A stretch of DNA of 12,416 nt from CAYSHJ01 sp964589725. Lineage in GTDB: Bacteria; Planctomycetota; Planctomycetia; Planctomycetales; Planctomycetaceae. How positions within the stretch are numbered: the stretch's first letter is position 1; every line of letters begins with the position of its first letter. The notes below the pieces were generated by a model, which made no database searches, was not told the DNA's origin, and saw only the letters and a list, made by a program, of their open reading frames with translations. The stretch lies in contig CAZPUJ010000604.1 in assembly GCA_964589725.1 (NCBI GenBank), positions 1 through 12,416 of the forward strand, read 5' to 3'. Made by a program: the position numbers and the translations under genes. Positions 1 to 7,550 of the stretch are shown here, piece after piece.

Positions 1-1
1 G

Positions 2-3000
2 TCGCAGCGTCCCGCCCGTCAGCGATCACGAGCCCTCAGAGCGGCAACCGGCTTCCGACCGGGGCTCGAAGCCCTGGAAGCCCGGGTCATGCTGGCTGCC
101 GTCGCTGCCCCGAGCGGACTGATCGCCTGGTGGCCTGGTGAAGGCGATGCGGTCGACGTGGCTGGAAACAACGATGGAACGCTGCAGAACGGCGCGACGT
201 ATGCGGCCGGCAAAGTAGGGCAGGCGTTCAGCCTGGACGGCGTGAACGATTACGTCCGCGTCCCCAGCAGTGCGGCGCTCAATCCGACCGCGGGATTCAC
301 CATCGAGGCCTGGATCGATTCCAGCAGCACCAGCGGCGCGCGGGTGATTGTCTCCAAATGGGACGACGGCACGGGCGACTGGTCGTACATTTTCAAGGAC
401 CATAACTACAGCGACCAGCTGCGGATCGAGCTGTCGGGGTCGGTTCACAACGATCTGGCCGATCTCGCGGGCGCTTCGTCGATCGTTACGGGCAACTGGA
501 TTCACGTGGCCGCCACGTACGATACCACCACGGTGCGGCTGTACTTCAACGGCGTTCTGGACGGGGAACAAACCGTCGGGCCGAATCGATTCATCGACTC
601 GAGCGCCGCCGACTTGCTTCTCGGCGCCGTGTTGACGTGGGGCGGCGTCAGCGAAAACTTCGCCGGCCTGATCGACGAGGTCTCGCTGTACAATCGGGCT
701 CTGAGTGCCACCGAGATCCAGTCCATCTCACAGGCCGGGTCCGACGGCAAGTACCTGGCGATGGCCGTGAACGGCTTCACCAGCAGTCCAGCCGTCGGCG
801 CGGTGGTATCGGTTCCGCCGACCAACTTCGTCATGGATTTCACCCACGCCTATGATCTGGGGTCGGTTGCGGCCGTGGACCTGACCGTCAACGGCTTGCC
901 GGCGGATTTTTTTGTCGCGACCGACAGCGACACCGTCACATTCCACTATGTCTTTTCACCCGTTTTGGCGGAGGGGCCGCAAACGATGCATATCGCCGCC
1001 GGGGCCGTCACGACCAGCGACCCAACCCCCGCCGGTCCGAATCTGCTGCCCTTTGACGACGTGTTCTTCTACGACACACTGCGGTTACAGGTGGCCGCGA
1101 CCAGTCCCGCCGCTGGCACGGTGCTGACTTGCGTGAGTGCACCCGGTACGCTCGTCGTCGATTTCAACGAACCGATCAAGGCCTCGTCCGTGGGAACCGA
1201 CGATCTGGTGCTGAGCGCGGGGTCCGTGCTGACCGCGGTAGTTCTCGGCAACAACACGGTTGAGTACACGATAACCTGCCCACGCGAGGGGAACCTGACG
1301 GTGTACCTCCCGGAAGGAGCGGTGACGGATACCGATGGCAATCCCGTGGCCGCGTTTCGCCCAAATTACGTCGCGGACATCAACATAGTTCCCTTCACCG
1401 CCACGATCGCGGCGGCTGTTCCCGCGGGCTCCCTCGTCCACCAAGGGACGAGGAGCGCGTCGTTTCAATCGACGGGCGGCGAAGCCGGCGATATTGATCA
1501 GTTCACGCTTGCCGTCGATGGCAACCAGACCTTGGCGCTGTCGGTCAATTCGCTCACAGCCACGGTCACGCTGTCGCATAGCGACGTGGGGATCCTGCCA
1601 TTGACCGTCGTCAGCTCAGGCAGCGTCACCTCGGGAAACCTGCGGCAGTATCAGGCCGTCGCGATCCCCGCGCCTGGCACGCTGACAATCACTGTTCAAG
1701 CGGCCACGGGATCGACGACCGGCAGCTACCAGTTGACCGCCAGGCTCAACGCCCAGATCGATACTGGCGTTGACGGCAACGTCGCGCCGCAATCCCTGGC
1801 GATCAGTACCCTGGATGTCGATCCGGGGGCCACCGTGCTCAGTCGCGCCGCCGTGGCTGGCAACATTCAGCGTTCGGCCGCCCGCATCCTCAAAGAGACC
1901 GAGGGGATTGACACCGACCTCCGCGGCAGTTGGGACCGCGTGGGCGTGACAACCACCTGGACCGTCAACAACTCCGGCAATTCCAACACCGGGCTCAACA
2001 AGGGGGTAGCCGGCGCACTCAACAAAACCGGCTCGGCCGTTTCGAGCAAGTACGACGCCAGCGACGTGTTCGTTTTCGACGGCCGGGCTGGCGACGTGCT
2101 GTCGCTCCGGACCCGAGGCAGCAACTCGAGCGGCGGGACGCTCAGCAAGACGAGCCTGACGCTGACCCATCCCAACGGAACCCAGACACTGGGATCGGCG
2201 GTTAGCGGCGCCGCCTCCGACGCCGCCATCACCAGCTTGGCGCTGACCCAAAATGGGCGTTACTCGATCACCGTGGGAACCGACACCGGCAAGAAGGGTA
2301 CTTATACGCTGCTGGCGGACCTGGTGACTTCGACGAACCCGCGCCCCAACACGGCCGATGTCTACGACCTGGCGGTAAGTGCCGCGGGTTACGTGTCGCT
2401 AGCAGCCGCGACCGGCACGGCCATCGTCGGTACGGCCAAGGTGGGCCTGGCACTTTACGCCCCCGGCGTCGATCTAATCACGGGCACGCCGCTGGCAACA
2501 TCAAGCGTCAAAGGCACGCTCGACGGCTGGCTGGAATACTCCGCCACTTCCACGGGCACCTACAAGGTCAAGGTCACGCCTGGCTCGGGGCTGACCAGCG
2601 AGTCGACCGCGTACACGCTGGTCACCACCAGCGGTGGCGTGTTTGACGACACCGACAACGCGAACGTCACTACGGCCCAGGATCTTACCGGCCGCCAGGA
2701 TGTGCAGGGGGCGATCGTCGCGTCGACCGGCACTTTCGACTACTACAAGGTCTCACTTGATGCCGGGAAGAAATTGACCGTGACTTCATCCACGCCCGGG
2801 GACGGCGCTGGATTCATCCAGAACGTCCTCAATCCAGGCCTGGAACTACTCGATGCGTCGCAAATCGTCGTTTCCACCGGCGCACTGCTGGCGGACGGCC
2901 GCAACGAGCAGCTTGTCTTCACAGCGCCGGCGACGGACACCTACTACATTCGCCTGTCAGGCGAGGTTAGCTCTACTGGCGAATACGTCCTTAACAACTT

Positions 3001-3511
3001 AGTCACGAGCGACCCGCCCCCCTTGACCGCAGCATCACTGCCCGTGCAAGGCACGCGTGAAGCGATCACGCAGGCGCAGTTGCAGCCGCTGCTCGCCGAA
3101 GCCGTCCGTCGCTGGCAGTTGGCGGGGGCCAGCACGACCGCGCTGGCGGGCGTCAACGTGCAAGTCGCCGACTTGTCCGGCGCCACGCTGGGGCAGGCCG
3201 CGGGCAACACGATTTGGCTCGATCGCAACGCCGCCGGCTGGGGCTGGTTTGTCGACCCCACGCCCGGCGATGACCTCGAATTCTTACGCGCGGGCAACCA
3301 GGGCGAGCAGCACCGAATGGACCTGCTCACGGTCGTGATGCACGAGTTGGGCCACGTGTTGGGACGCGACCACGACACGGACGGCGTGATGGCCGAAACG
3401 CTGGCGGCCGGCGTGCGTCTGACCGACTGGGAGCACGACCACGTCGCCACGCTCGATCAGGTCTTCGCACAATCGGACGACGATCGAGCCGACGCCTGGT
3501 TGGGTCTCTAG
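2..3511 (+). CDS. Giant secreted multidomain protein: LamG, Ig-like and PPC-like domains, C-terminal metzincin-like protease (5' end outside window)
   Basis: The frame is open from the first bases. Upstream of the first ATG (89) it reads PGLEALEARVMLAAV, which resembles the planctomycete LEPR-XLL N-terminal motif, so the true start is probably left of the window. Numbering from the Met at 89: a LamG/concanavalin-like domain at about 10-212 (LIAWWPGEG, FSLDGVNDYV, IDEVSLYNRALS); Ig-like domains at about 228-330 and 333-435; PPC-like beta domains at about 440-555, 650-745 and 850-975; and a protease domain at about 1000-1135. The zinc site is H1085-E1086-LG-H1089-VLGRD-H1095-D, followed by GVM1101 as a candidate Met-turn, as in metzincins/matrixins. 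The segment before it (AAGWGWFVDPTPGDD, MDLLTVVM) matches a C-terminal domain common in planctomycete giant proteins. The protein is probably exported and acts at or outside the cell surface. Binding to glycans by LamG and proteolysis are inferred from the domains; the substrate is unknown. Confidence 0.9.
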   Translation, partial: SQRPARQRSRALRAATGFRPGLEALEARVMLAAVAAPSGLIAWWPGEGDAVDVAGNNDGTLQNGATYAAGKVGQAFSLDGVNDYVRVPSSAALNPTAGFTIEAWIDSSSTSGARVIVSKWDDGTGDWSYIFKDHNYSDQLRIELSGSVHNDLADLAGASSIVTGNWIHVAATYDTTTVRLYFNGVLDGEQTVGPNRFIDSSAADLLLGAVLTWGGVSENFAGLIDEVSLYNRALSATEIQSISQAGSDGKYLAMAVNGFTSSPAVGAVVSVPPTNFVMDFTHAYDLGSVAAVDLTVNGLPADFFVATDSDTVTFHYVFSPVLAEGPQTMHIAAGAVTTSDPTPAGPNLLPFDDVFFYDTLRLQVAATSPAAGTVLTCVSAPGTLVVDFNEPIKASSVGTDDLVLSAGSVLTAVVLGNNTVEYTITCPREGNLTVYLPEGAVTDTDGNPVAAFRPNYVADINIVPFTATIAAAVPAGSLVHQGTRSASFQSTGGEAGDIDQFTLAVDGNQTLALSVNSLTATVTLSHSDVGILPLTVVSSGSVTSGNLRQYQAVAIPAPGTLTITVQAATGSTTGSYQLTARLNAQIDTGVDGNVAPQSLAISTLDVDPGATVLSRAAVAGNIQRSAARILKETEGIDTDLRGSWDRVGVTTTWTVNNSGNSNTGLNKGVAGALNKTGSAVSSKYDASDVFVFDGRAGDVLSLRTRGSNSSGGTLSKTSLTLTHPNGTQTLGSAVSGAASDAAITSLALTQNGRYSITVGTDTGKKGTYTLLADLVTSTNPRPNTADVYDLAVSAAGYVSLAAATGTAIVGTAKVGLALYAPGVDLITGTPLATSSVKGTLDGWLEYSATSTGTYKVKVTPGSGLTSESTAYTLVTTSGGVFDDTDNANVTTAQDLTGRQDVQGAIVASTGTFDYYKVSLDAGKKLTVTSSTPGDGAGFIQNVLNPGLELLDASQIVVSTGALLADGRNEQLVFTAPATDTYYIRLSGEVSSTGEYVLNNLVTSDPPPLTAASLPVQGTREAITQAQLQPLLAEAVRRWQLAGASTTALAGVNVQVADLSGATLGQAAGNTIWLDRNAAGWGWFVDPTPGDDLEFLRAGNQGEQHRMDLLTVVMHELGHVLGRDHDTDGVMAETLAAGVRLTDWEHDHVATLDQVFAQSDDDRADAWLGL

Positions 3512-3541
3512 TACTACAGCGCACGATTCACTTTCCGATCC

Positions 3542-3568
3542 TCTCTCTCCCGATGCGGGGGAGAGGGA
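3542..3568 (+). terminator. Possible terminator-like hairpin after the giant gene
   Basis: CTCTCCC (3545-3551) and GGGAGAG (3559-3565) pair perfectly around a 7-nt loop. Three more pairs, one of them G-T, extend the stem to 3542/3568. It starts 30 bp after the stop of the giant gene. No T-tract follows, so it may instead be a dispersed repeat or a non-canonical terminator. Confidence 0.3.
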
Positions 3569-3734
3569 ATTGGATTGAGAGCGTCAGCGAATCTGCGGCT
3601 TTCGCCGGACGTGTTTCCGCTGAAGACGCATCGTCAGTTTGAAGAATTGCTGCATCGCGATCGTCGGATATCGCAATTGCAACAACCGCTTGTCGAAAGT
3701 CTCGGATCGCGTCAGACTCGATGACGGTGAAACG

Positions 3735-4055
3735 ATGATCGAACGCCAAAAAATCCGAGCATTCGTGGACGAGGTGGTGCGGCGTTTCCATCCGGAGCGC
3801 GTCGTGCTGTTCGGTTCGTATGCTTATGGCCGACCAGATGCCGATTCCGACGTGGATTTGCTGGTCGTCATGCGACATCAAGGTGCTGGTGCCGAGCAGG
3901 CCGCACGCATCCGGCAAGTCGTTCGATCTGGATTCCCTTTGGACCTCATCGTCCGCTCACCGGCGAACATTCGGCAGCGCGTGAAGATGGGCGACAGCTT
4001 CATTCGTGAGATTCTGGAAAAGGGTCAGGTTCTCCATGAAGCCGGCCGTGCGTGA
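3735..4055 (+). CDS. MNT-type minimal nucleotidyltransferase (likely antitoxin of a HEPN/MNT pair)
   Basis: This 106-residue protein has the full minimal nucleotidyltransferase core. G27-S28 is followed by exactly ten residues and then D39-V-D41 (the GSX10DXD pattern), with a third acidic residue, D70, in FPLDLIV. These residues bind metal and nucleotide in the polymerase-beta-like family. Cytoplasmic. In characterised HepT-MntA-type modules the MNT protein neutralises the HEPN RNase by adding AMP to it; that role is inferred here from the next gene. I chose ATG 3735, which has GGTGA about 6 nt upstream, because the protein then begins right at the usual N-terminal helix. The frame is open back to 3639, but that extension (MKNCCIAIVGYRN) looks unrelated to the family. 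Its last 20 bp overlap the next gene, so the two are translationally coupled. Confidence 0.9.
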   Translation: MIERQKIRAFVDEVVRRFHPERVVLFGSYAYGRPDADSDVDLLVVMRHQGAGAEQAARIRQVVRSGFPLDLIVRSPANIRQRVKMGDSFIREILEKGQVLHEAGRA

Positions 4056-4425
4056 ATGGATCGAGAAGGCGGAAGCCGATTTCGTCAGCGCCCGACGCGA
4101 GTATCGCGCGCGGAAACAACCCAACTTTGATGCCGCTTGCTTTTTCGCCCAGCAGTGCGTTGAGAAGTACCTGAAGGCTCGACTGGTGCAGGCCGGTCGC
4201 ACCGTCCCCAAGACGCACGACCTTTCCGCGCTGCTCGATTTGGTGTTGCCGTTGGAACCGCTGTGGGAAGTCGTTCGTCCGCGGCTCGAAACGCTCACGA
4301 GCTACGCGGTCGTCTTCCGGTATCCCGGCGAATCCGCCACGCGCGACATGGCGAAAACTGCCGTCGCCGATGCCAAAACGATCCGCCGACAGATTCGTCG
4401 AGCGTTTGGACTGAGTGAGAAATGA
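4036..4425 (+). CDS. HEPN-domain protein (likely toxin/RNase partner of the MNT gene)
   Basis: This 129-residue, mostly helical protein is of the HEPN family. The start MKPAVREWIEKAEADFVSA, the central FFAQQCVEKYLKARL and the following PKTHDLSALL are characteristic. R55-x5-H61 (RTVPKTH) fits the general Rx4-6H pattern proposed as the HEPN RNase site. It is not the RX4HXY form of HepT/DUF86 proteins, so RNase activity is not assured. Some members of this family are better viewed as nucleotide-binding partners of MNT proteins. ATG 4036 is preferred over an upstream GTG (4006) because it gives the usual family N-terminus and has AAAAGGG 11-12 nt upstream. The gene overlaps the MNT gene by 20 bp in another frame. 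Likely role: toxin-antitoxin or stress module, by context. Confidence 0.88.
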   Translation: MKPAVREWIEKAEADFVSARREYRARKQPNFDAACFFAQQCVEKYLKARLVQAGRTVPKTHDLSALLDLVLPLEPLWEVVRPRLETLTSYAVVFRYPGESATRDMAKTAVADAKTIRRQIRRAFGLSEK

Positions 4426-4779
4426 ATTTGAGCTTGGTCAAGCAGTCGTCCACCGGCGGGAAGATCGCAGGATGACCACGGACTGCGATGCTCTATCCGT
4501 GCTCTTCCAAGTCTTTGCCATCACCGACAATGACCGAGGCCCGCGATATGTCGGATCTGAAAAAGGTGGCAGGGGATCTGAAAAAGGTGGCAGGAACCGT
4601 TTGCGGCGAAAAACAATGGGATTCGGTCGCCCGTCCGAACACCAATCCCGCCTGCTCGATCGACTCGGACTGGAACTCCCCACCGACATCTCCCGAATCG
4701 AAATGTAGTGCCGCCTTCGGGATACCTCGCCTTGCAAATCCAGCACTGACGTCGACAGTTGGGGAAGTTGGGCGAACGG
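4426..4779. other. Gene-free interval between the HEPN gene and the GH10-like gene
   Basis: This 354-bp stretch lies between convergent genes. I find no convincing gene: the open frames across it have low-complexity, repeat-derived sequence (SEKGGRGSEKGGR in one frame, DLKKVAGDLKKVAG in another), no good ribosome-binding site and no family resemblance. Its one clear structure is the 21-bp tandem duplication at 4553-4594. No clear intrinsic terminator was found for either flanking gene. Confidence 0.6.
4553..4594 (+). repeat. Perfect 21-bp direct tandem repeat, two copies
   Basis: Two identical 21-bp units, each beginning ggatctgaaaaaggtgg and ending cagg, lie end to end at 4553-4573 and 4574-4594 with no spacer. 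The second is followed by aaccgttt. From memory, the core aaaaaggtggcaggaacc resembles short dispersed repeats of planctomycete genomes (AAAGGTGTCAGGAACC-like), but that likeness is unverified. The copies are identical, so the duplication is probably recent, by slippage or element insertion. It could also be an operator pair; nothing in the sequence decides this. Confidence 0.85.
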
Positions 4780-6270
4780 TCACATCCAGTGGTTCTGGCC
4801 GTGCTGCATCAGGGACCGCAACGCTTGCTTCGGCTGACCGGATTGATTGATCAAACCGGCGTTGGGGAACTCGTGCGGTGCGGCGTCGGTCAGGTGTGTC
4901 CAGAAGATGCCAGTGACGGCTTGCTTGGCCATGAGCAACGGCACGTACTTGTCGATCCATTCGGCCTGAGCCTCTTCGCTCCACGGCGACTTCCAACCGT
5001 TGCTGTCGACGTCGATCTCGACACTGGACTGCGGATCGGGCTCGCTCGATGAGGGAAAGGCGAGCGTCACTTGCAGCGGAATCTCCAGGCTGCTCCACAT
5101 GTCGATCAACCGGGAAAAATCCAACAGATCGCGTGAGGCGGAGCCGCGGTTGCAATAGCCGATCCCGATTTCCAGGTTGACGCCTCCCAGCCCGACGCTG
5201 CAACGCAACAGAGCGTCGACGAACTGCACGGGCGAAAGGCGATGCTGGCCGCGCGATTGATACGTGCCCCAGGGCTGCTCGATGCGAATCAAGAATTGCG
5301 ATTCTTCGTCCACACGCCGCGCGACCTCCAACGTGCGAGCCACCAGCGTAAGGCAGTTTTCTTCCGACAGACCGAGTGCTCCGCCGGTGTTGACGCGCGC
5401 GGAGACTTCCCACGTGCGAATTTTGCCGAGATACCGCGACACGGCGGTCTCGACGAAATCACACAGGAAGCTTTGCAGGTTGAAGAAGTCGTGTCCCCAC
5501 TGCTCCAGCCATTTCGGCAACCCGCGAGGAGACAGATCGAGCAACGGGCCGGCGCGCATCACCAGCTTGTGGTGCAAGCACCAGTCAACTTGTGTGTCGG
5601 GGCGCTCCCAACAGTAGTTGCCTTCCTGCGGCTCGACATAACGCCACTCGATCGGAATCGCCGCCGCGTTGAAGGTGTTCAACAACAAGGCGTCCCAGCT
5701 TGGGTCCGGAGTGGCGTGGGCCAGATTGCAGCCGAGCGACACGGGAACTTGCGTGGTCCGCTTCAGACGAATGCTCAACCGCTGGTCGATGTAGGACTTG
5801 GTCAGGACTTCGGCCGCTTCGCAGGCTTTGGCAATCGCTTGCGTGGCGAGGTCGCTGGCGGCGGAGGCATCGTCTTTCAGCGCAGTCGATTTCGCGAACA
5901 GCGAGTGGGCTTCTTTGTTGATCGGCTGAAATTCGGAGGGAATCTGCATGCCGAGCTGTTCCCAGGCGGCGACCTGATTGCGAACCTGACAAATCTTGCC
6001 GCGAGCCAGTTCGACCGCCAGCACATAACACTGATCCTGCTCGCGCAAGCTGGAGGTCGTGAGGACTGGTCGACCGAAGCCCGGAACCGGCCACGCGATG
6101 TTCAATCGGCCGCTGTCGGAAACGACTCGTCGGCAAGCGACGACATTCTCTTCGATTTCGACACGCGCGGGATACACACGGCCGTCGATGCCGGTGATGT
6201 AAGCATTCTGAGCTTCAGGCCATCCCGTCATCAGGCTGTGCGGATGGACCAGGAATTTCATGACACCCAC
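4780..6270 (-). CDS. GH10-like TIM-barrel protein lacking both catalytic glutamates
   Basis: The protein has 496 residues from GTG 6270. An N-terminal beta-rich and helical region (about 1-175) precedes a barrel (about 177-480) with clear GH10 xylanase landmarks: FNAAAIPIEWRYVEPQEGNY (200-219), the RTWEVSARVN strand, and near the end TGIFWTHLTDA...GLINQSGQPK, which resembles the GH10 WWGLSD...GL..DGQPK region. In active GH10 enzymes the acid/base lies in WDVVNE and the nucleophile in ITELDV. Here these read WEVSAR (287-292) and VTLAF (401-405), so both Glu are replaced. Close relatives in planctomycetes are usually annotated as endo-1,4-beta-xylanase, but hydrolysis is doubtful. There is no signal peptide (MKFLVHPHSLMTGWPEA), so it is probably cytoplasmic. 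GTG 6270 has GAGGA about 5 nt upstream; an ATG nine bases in (6261) is an equally possible start. The gene is divergent from purC. Confidence 0.85.
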   Translation of the reverse strand: MGVMKFLVHPHSLMTGWPEAQNAYITGIDGRVYPARVEIEENVVACRRVVSDSGRLNIAWPVPGFGRPVLTTSSLREQDQCYVLAVELARGKICQVRNQVAAWEQLGMQIPSEFQPINKEAHSLFAKSTALKDDASAASDLATQAIAKACEAAEVLTKSYIDQRLSIRLKRTTQVPVSLGCNLAHATPDPSWDALLLNTFNAAAIPIEWRYVEPQEGNYCWERPDTQVDWCLHHKLVMRAGPLLDLSPRGLPKWLEQWGHDFFNLQSFLCDFVETAVSRYLGKIRTWEVSARVNTGGALGLSEENCLTLVARTLEVARRVDEESQFLIRIEQPWGTYQSRGQHRLSPVQFVDALLRCSVGLGGVNLEIGIGYCNRGSASRDLLDFSRLIDMWSSLEIPLQVTLAFPSSSEPDPQSSVEIDVDSNGWKSPWSEEAQAEWIDKYVPLLMAKQAVTGIFWTHLTDAAPHEFPNAGLINQSGQPKQALRSLMQHGQNHWM

Positions 6271-6408
6271 GCGAATCCTCGCCCCACAGATGGCCGTCGA
6301 GTTGCCGTCGAGCCGGCGCTCTGTCGGTCATGCTTAAGGATCGACGCGAGCGCCTCCCTGAGATGTTCATTGAGTCAGGAGCGCGCCAGTCTATTGAGCC
6401 AGTGGTGG

Positions 6409-6438
6409 TTGTTCAAGCAGCGGTCTCACGACTAAACT
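6409..6438 (+). promoter_or_regulatory. Possible purC promoter
   Basis: TTGTTC (6409-6414) and TAAACT (6433-6438) are separated by 18 bp, which gives a leader of about 28 nt before purC. The -10 matches the consensus at four of six positions only, so this is a weak call. Confidence 0.25.
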
Positions 6439-6460
6439 TCCCTTATCTTTTTCGCCACGA

Positions 6461-6466
6461 AAGGAG
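6461..6466 (+). promoter_or_regulatory. Ribosome-binding site of purC
   Basis: AAGGAG lies 6 nt before ATG 6473. It is the strongest Shine-Dalgarno in the window and fixes the purC start. Confidence 0.8.
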
Positions 6467-6472
6467 TTTGCG

Positions 6473-7360
6473 ATGCGTTCTGCGTTTTTGAACAGTGCCC
6501 TTCCCGGCTTCACTCCGAAGCGCGGGAAAGTGCGCGACATGTATGACTTCGGCGACCGGCTGTTGATGGTCGCGTCTGACCGCATCAGCGCGTTCGACTG
6601 GGTGCTGCCCAGCGGTATCCCAGACAAAGGCCGCGTGCTGACGCAGTTCAGTCGGTTTTGGTTTGAGCACCTGCCGGTACGGCATCACTTGCTGAGCACG
6701 AATCTGAACGACCTTCCGTTGCCCGACGACGTCGATCGCGAGGCTTTGACCGGCCGCAGTCTGATCGTGCGTAAGACCGAAGTCGTGCCGATCGAGTGCG
6801 TCGTGCGCGGCTACTTGTCGGGATCGGCCTGGAAGGAATATCGCCAGAACGGTTGCGTGTGCGGGATCAAGTTGCCTGTCGGGCTGCGCGACAGTGATTT
6901 GCTTTCGGAACCGATCTTCACGCCGGCCACGAAAGCGGAGACCGGCCACGACCTCAACATCTCCTTTGACGAGATGTGCCGGCTTGTCGGCGACGAGACT
7001 TCGCGGAGGCTGCGCGAGCTGAGCCTCGACATCTACCGCCGCGGCACAGAGATCGCTCGGCAGCGCGGGATACTGATCGCCGACACGAAGTTCGAATTCG
7101 GTCGCCTCGACGACGAGTTGTGGCTGATCGACGAAGTGCTCACCCCGGATAGTTCGCGATTTTGGCCGGCGAACCAATATGCGCCCGGAAAGATTCAACC
7201 ATCGTTTGACAAACAGTTCGTGCGCGATTGGTTGGAAACGTCCGGCTGGGACAAGAACAGCCCTCCGCCCGAACTGCCTTCGGACGTCGTGGACCGCACG
7301 CGAGCGAAATACATCGAGGCGTTTGAGCGACTGACGGGAGAGACTTTCCCGTGGCAATGA
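6473..7360 (+). CDS. purC: Phosphoribosylaminoimidazole-succinocarboxamide synthase (SAICAR synthetase)
   Basis: PurC joins aspartate to CAIR with ATP hydrolysis to give SAICAR in de novo purine synthesis, in the cytoplasm. The 295-residue protein has the family motifs in order: KRGKVRD (16-22) and ASDRISAFD (34-42) of the ATP-binding half; IECVVRGYLSGSAW (107-120), close to the first PROSITE-type signature; LIADTKFEFG (201-210), the second signature; and APGKIQPSFDKQFVRDWL near the C-terminus. The length fits the roughly 300-residue type of PurC (yeast Ade1-like) rather than the shorter form of about 240 residues. The start is set by AAGGAG 6 nt upstream. The gene stands alone: the upstream neighbour is divergent and the next gene begins 363 bp later, with no other purine gene in view. 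Confidence 0.97.
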   Translation: MRSAFLNSALPGFTPKRGKVRDMYDFGDRLLMVASDRISAFDWVLPSGIPDKGRVLTQFSRFWFEHLPVRHHLLSTNLNDLPLPDDVDREALTGRSLIVRKTEVVPIECVVRGYLSGSAWKEYRQNGCVCGIKLPVGLRDSDLLSEPIFTPATKAETGHDLNISFDEMCRLVGDETSRRLRELSLDIYRRGTEIARQRGILIADTKFEFGRLDDELWLIDEVLTPDSSRFWPANQYAPGKIQPSFDKQFVRDWLETSGWDKNSPPPELPSDVVDRTRAKYIEAFERLTGETFPWQ

Positions 7361-7372
7361 CCAACCCTGAGA

Positions 7373-7398
7373 GTTCACTCGAACCTTCCGTTTTTTTT
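7373..7398 (+). terminator. Weak candidate terminator of purC
   Basis: GTTC (7373-7376) and GAAC (7381-7384) form a 4-bp stem with a 4-nt loop. A run of eight T follows at 7391-7398 after six other bases. The T-run in a GC-rich region and the place just after the purC stop favour a terminator, but the stem is short and not adjacent to the T-run. Confidence 0.25.
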
Positions 7399-7446
7399 CG
7401 GAGACGCAAAGTTCTATACTTCGTACGTCCATCCGTGGGACATTCT

Positions 7447-7520
7447 GGCGAGCGGGGTGGCGTCAGCCCCCCCCGGTGCATTCGCCGCAGGACCGGGGGG
7501 CTGACGCCACCCCGCTCGCC
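7447..7520. repeat. Long GC-rich palindrome, REP-like element
   Basis: The left arm 7447-7477 (begins ggcgagcggggtggcgtcag) and right arm 7492-7520 (ends ctgacgccaccccgctcgcc) are perfect inverse complements apart from two extra C in the left arm's C-run (eight C against six G). The loop is 14 nt (7478-7491). That gives a 29-bp stem with one 2-nt bulge. From memory, this GGGGGCTGACGCCACCCCGCTCGCC-type palindrome recurs at many intergenic sites in planctomycete genomes. It could cap the 3' end of purC mRNA or stop transcription in both directions, though no T-tract follows. Confidence 0.85.
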
Positions 7521-7550
7521 TGTGCCATTCCTGGCCGCGCGACGTATAGT

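Noticed and set aside
3639..3734. 32-residue N-terminal extension of the nucleotidyltransferase
   Set aside because: The extension does not look like the family and has no convincing RBS. ATG 3735 has GGTGA upstream and gives the normal MNT length.
4553..4594. CRISPR array or direct-repeat locus
   Set aside because: There are only two copies, they abut without a spacer, and no cas gene is present.
4415..4708. Possible small gene of 97 codons just after the HEPN gene
   Set aside because: It is composed largely of the tandem repeat (SEKGGRGSEKGGR), lacks a good RBS and resembles no family.
5242..6435. Long open plus-strand frame of 397 codons opposite the GH10-like gene
   Set aside because: It is a shadow in GC-rich DNA. 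The minus-strand frame has clear GH10-like motifs, while this one has low-information, Arg-rich sequence and no recognisable domain.
6443..7432. Minus-strand open frame of 329 codons opposite purC
   Set aside because: It is antisense to an unambiguous SAICAR synthetase; no independent RBS or domain supports it.
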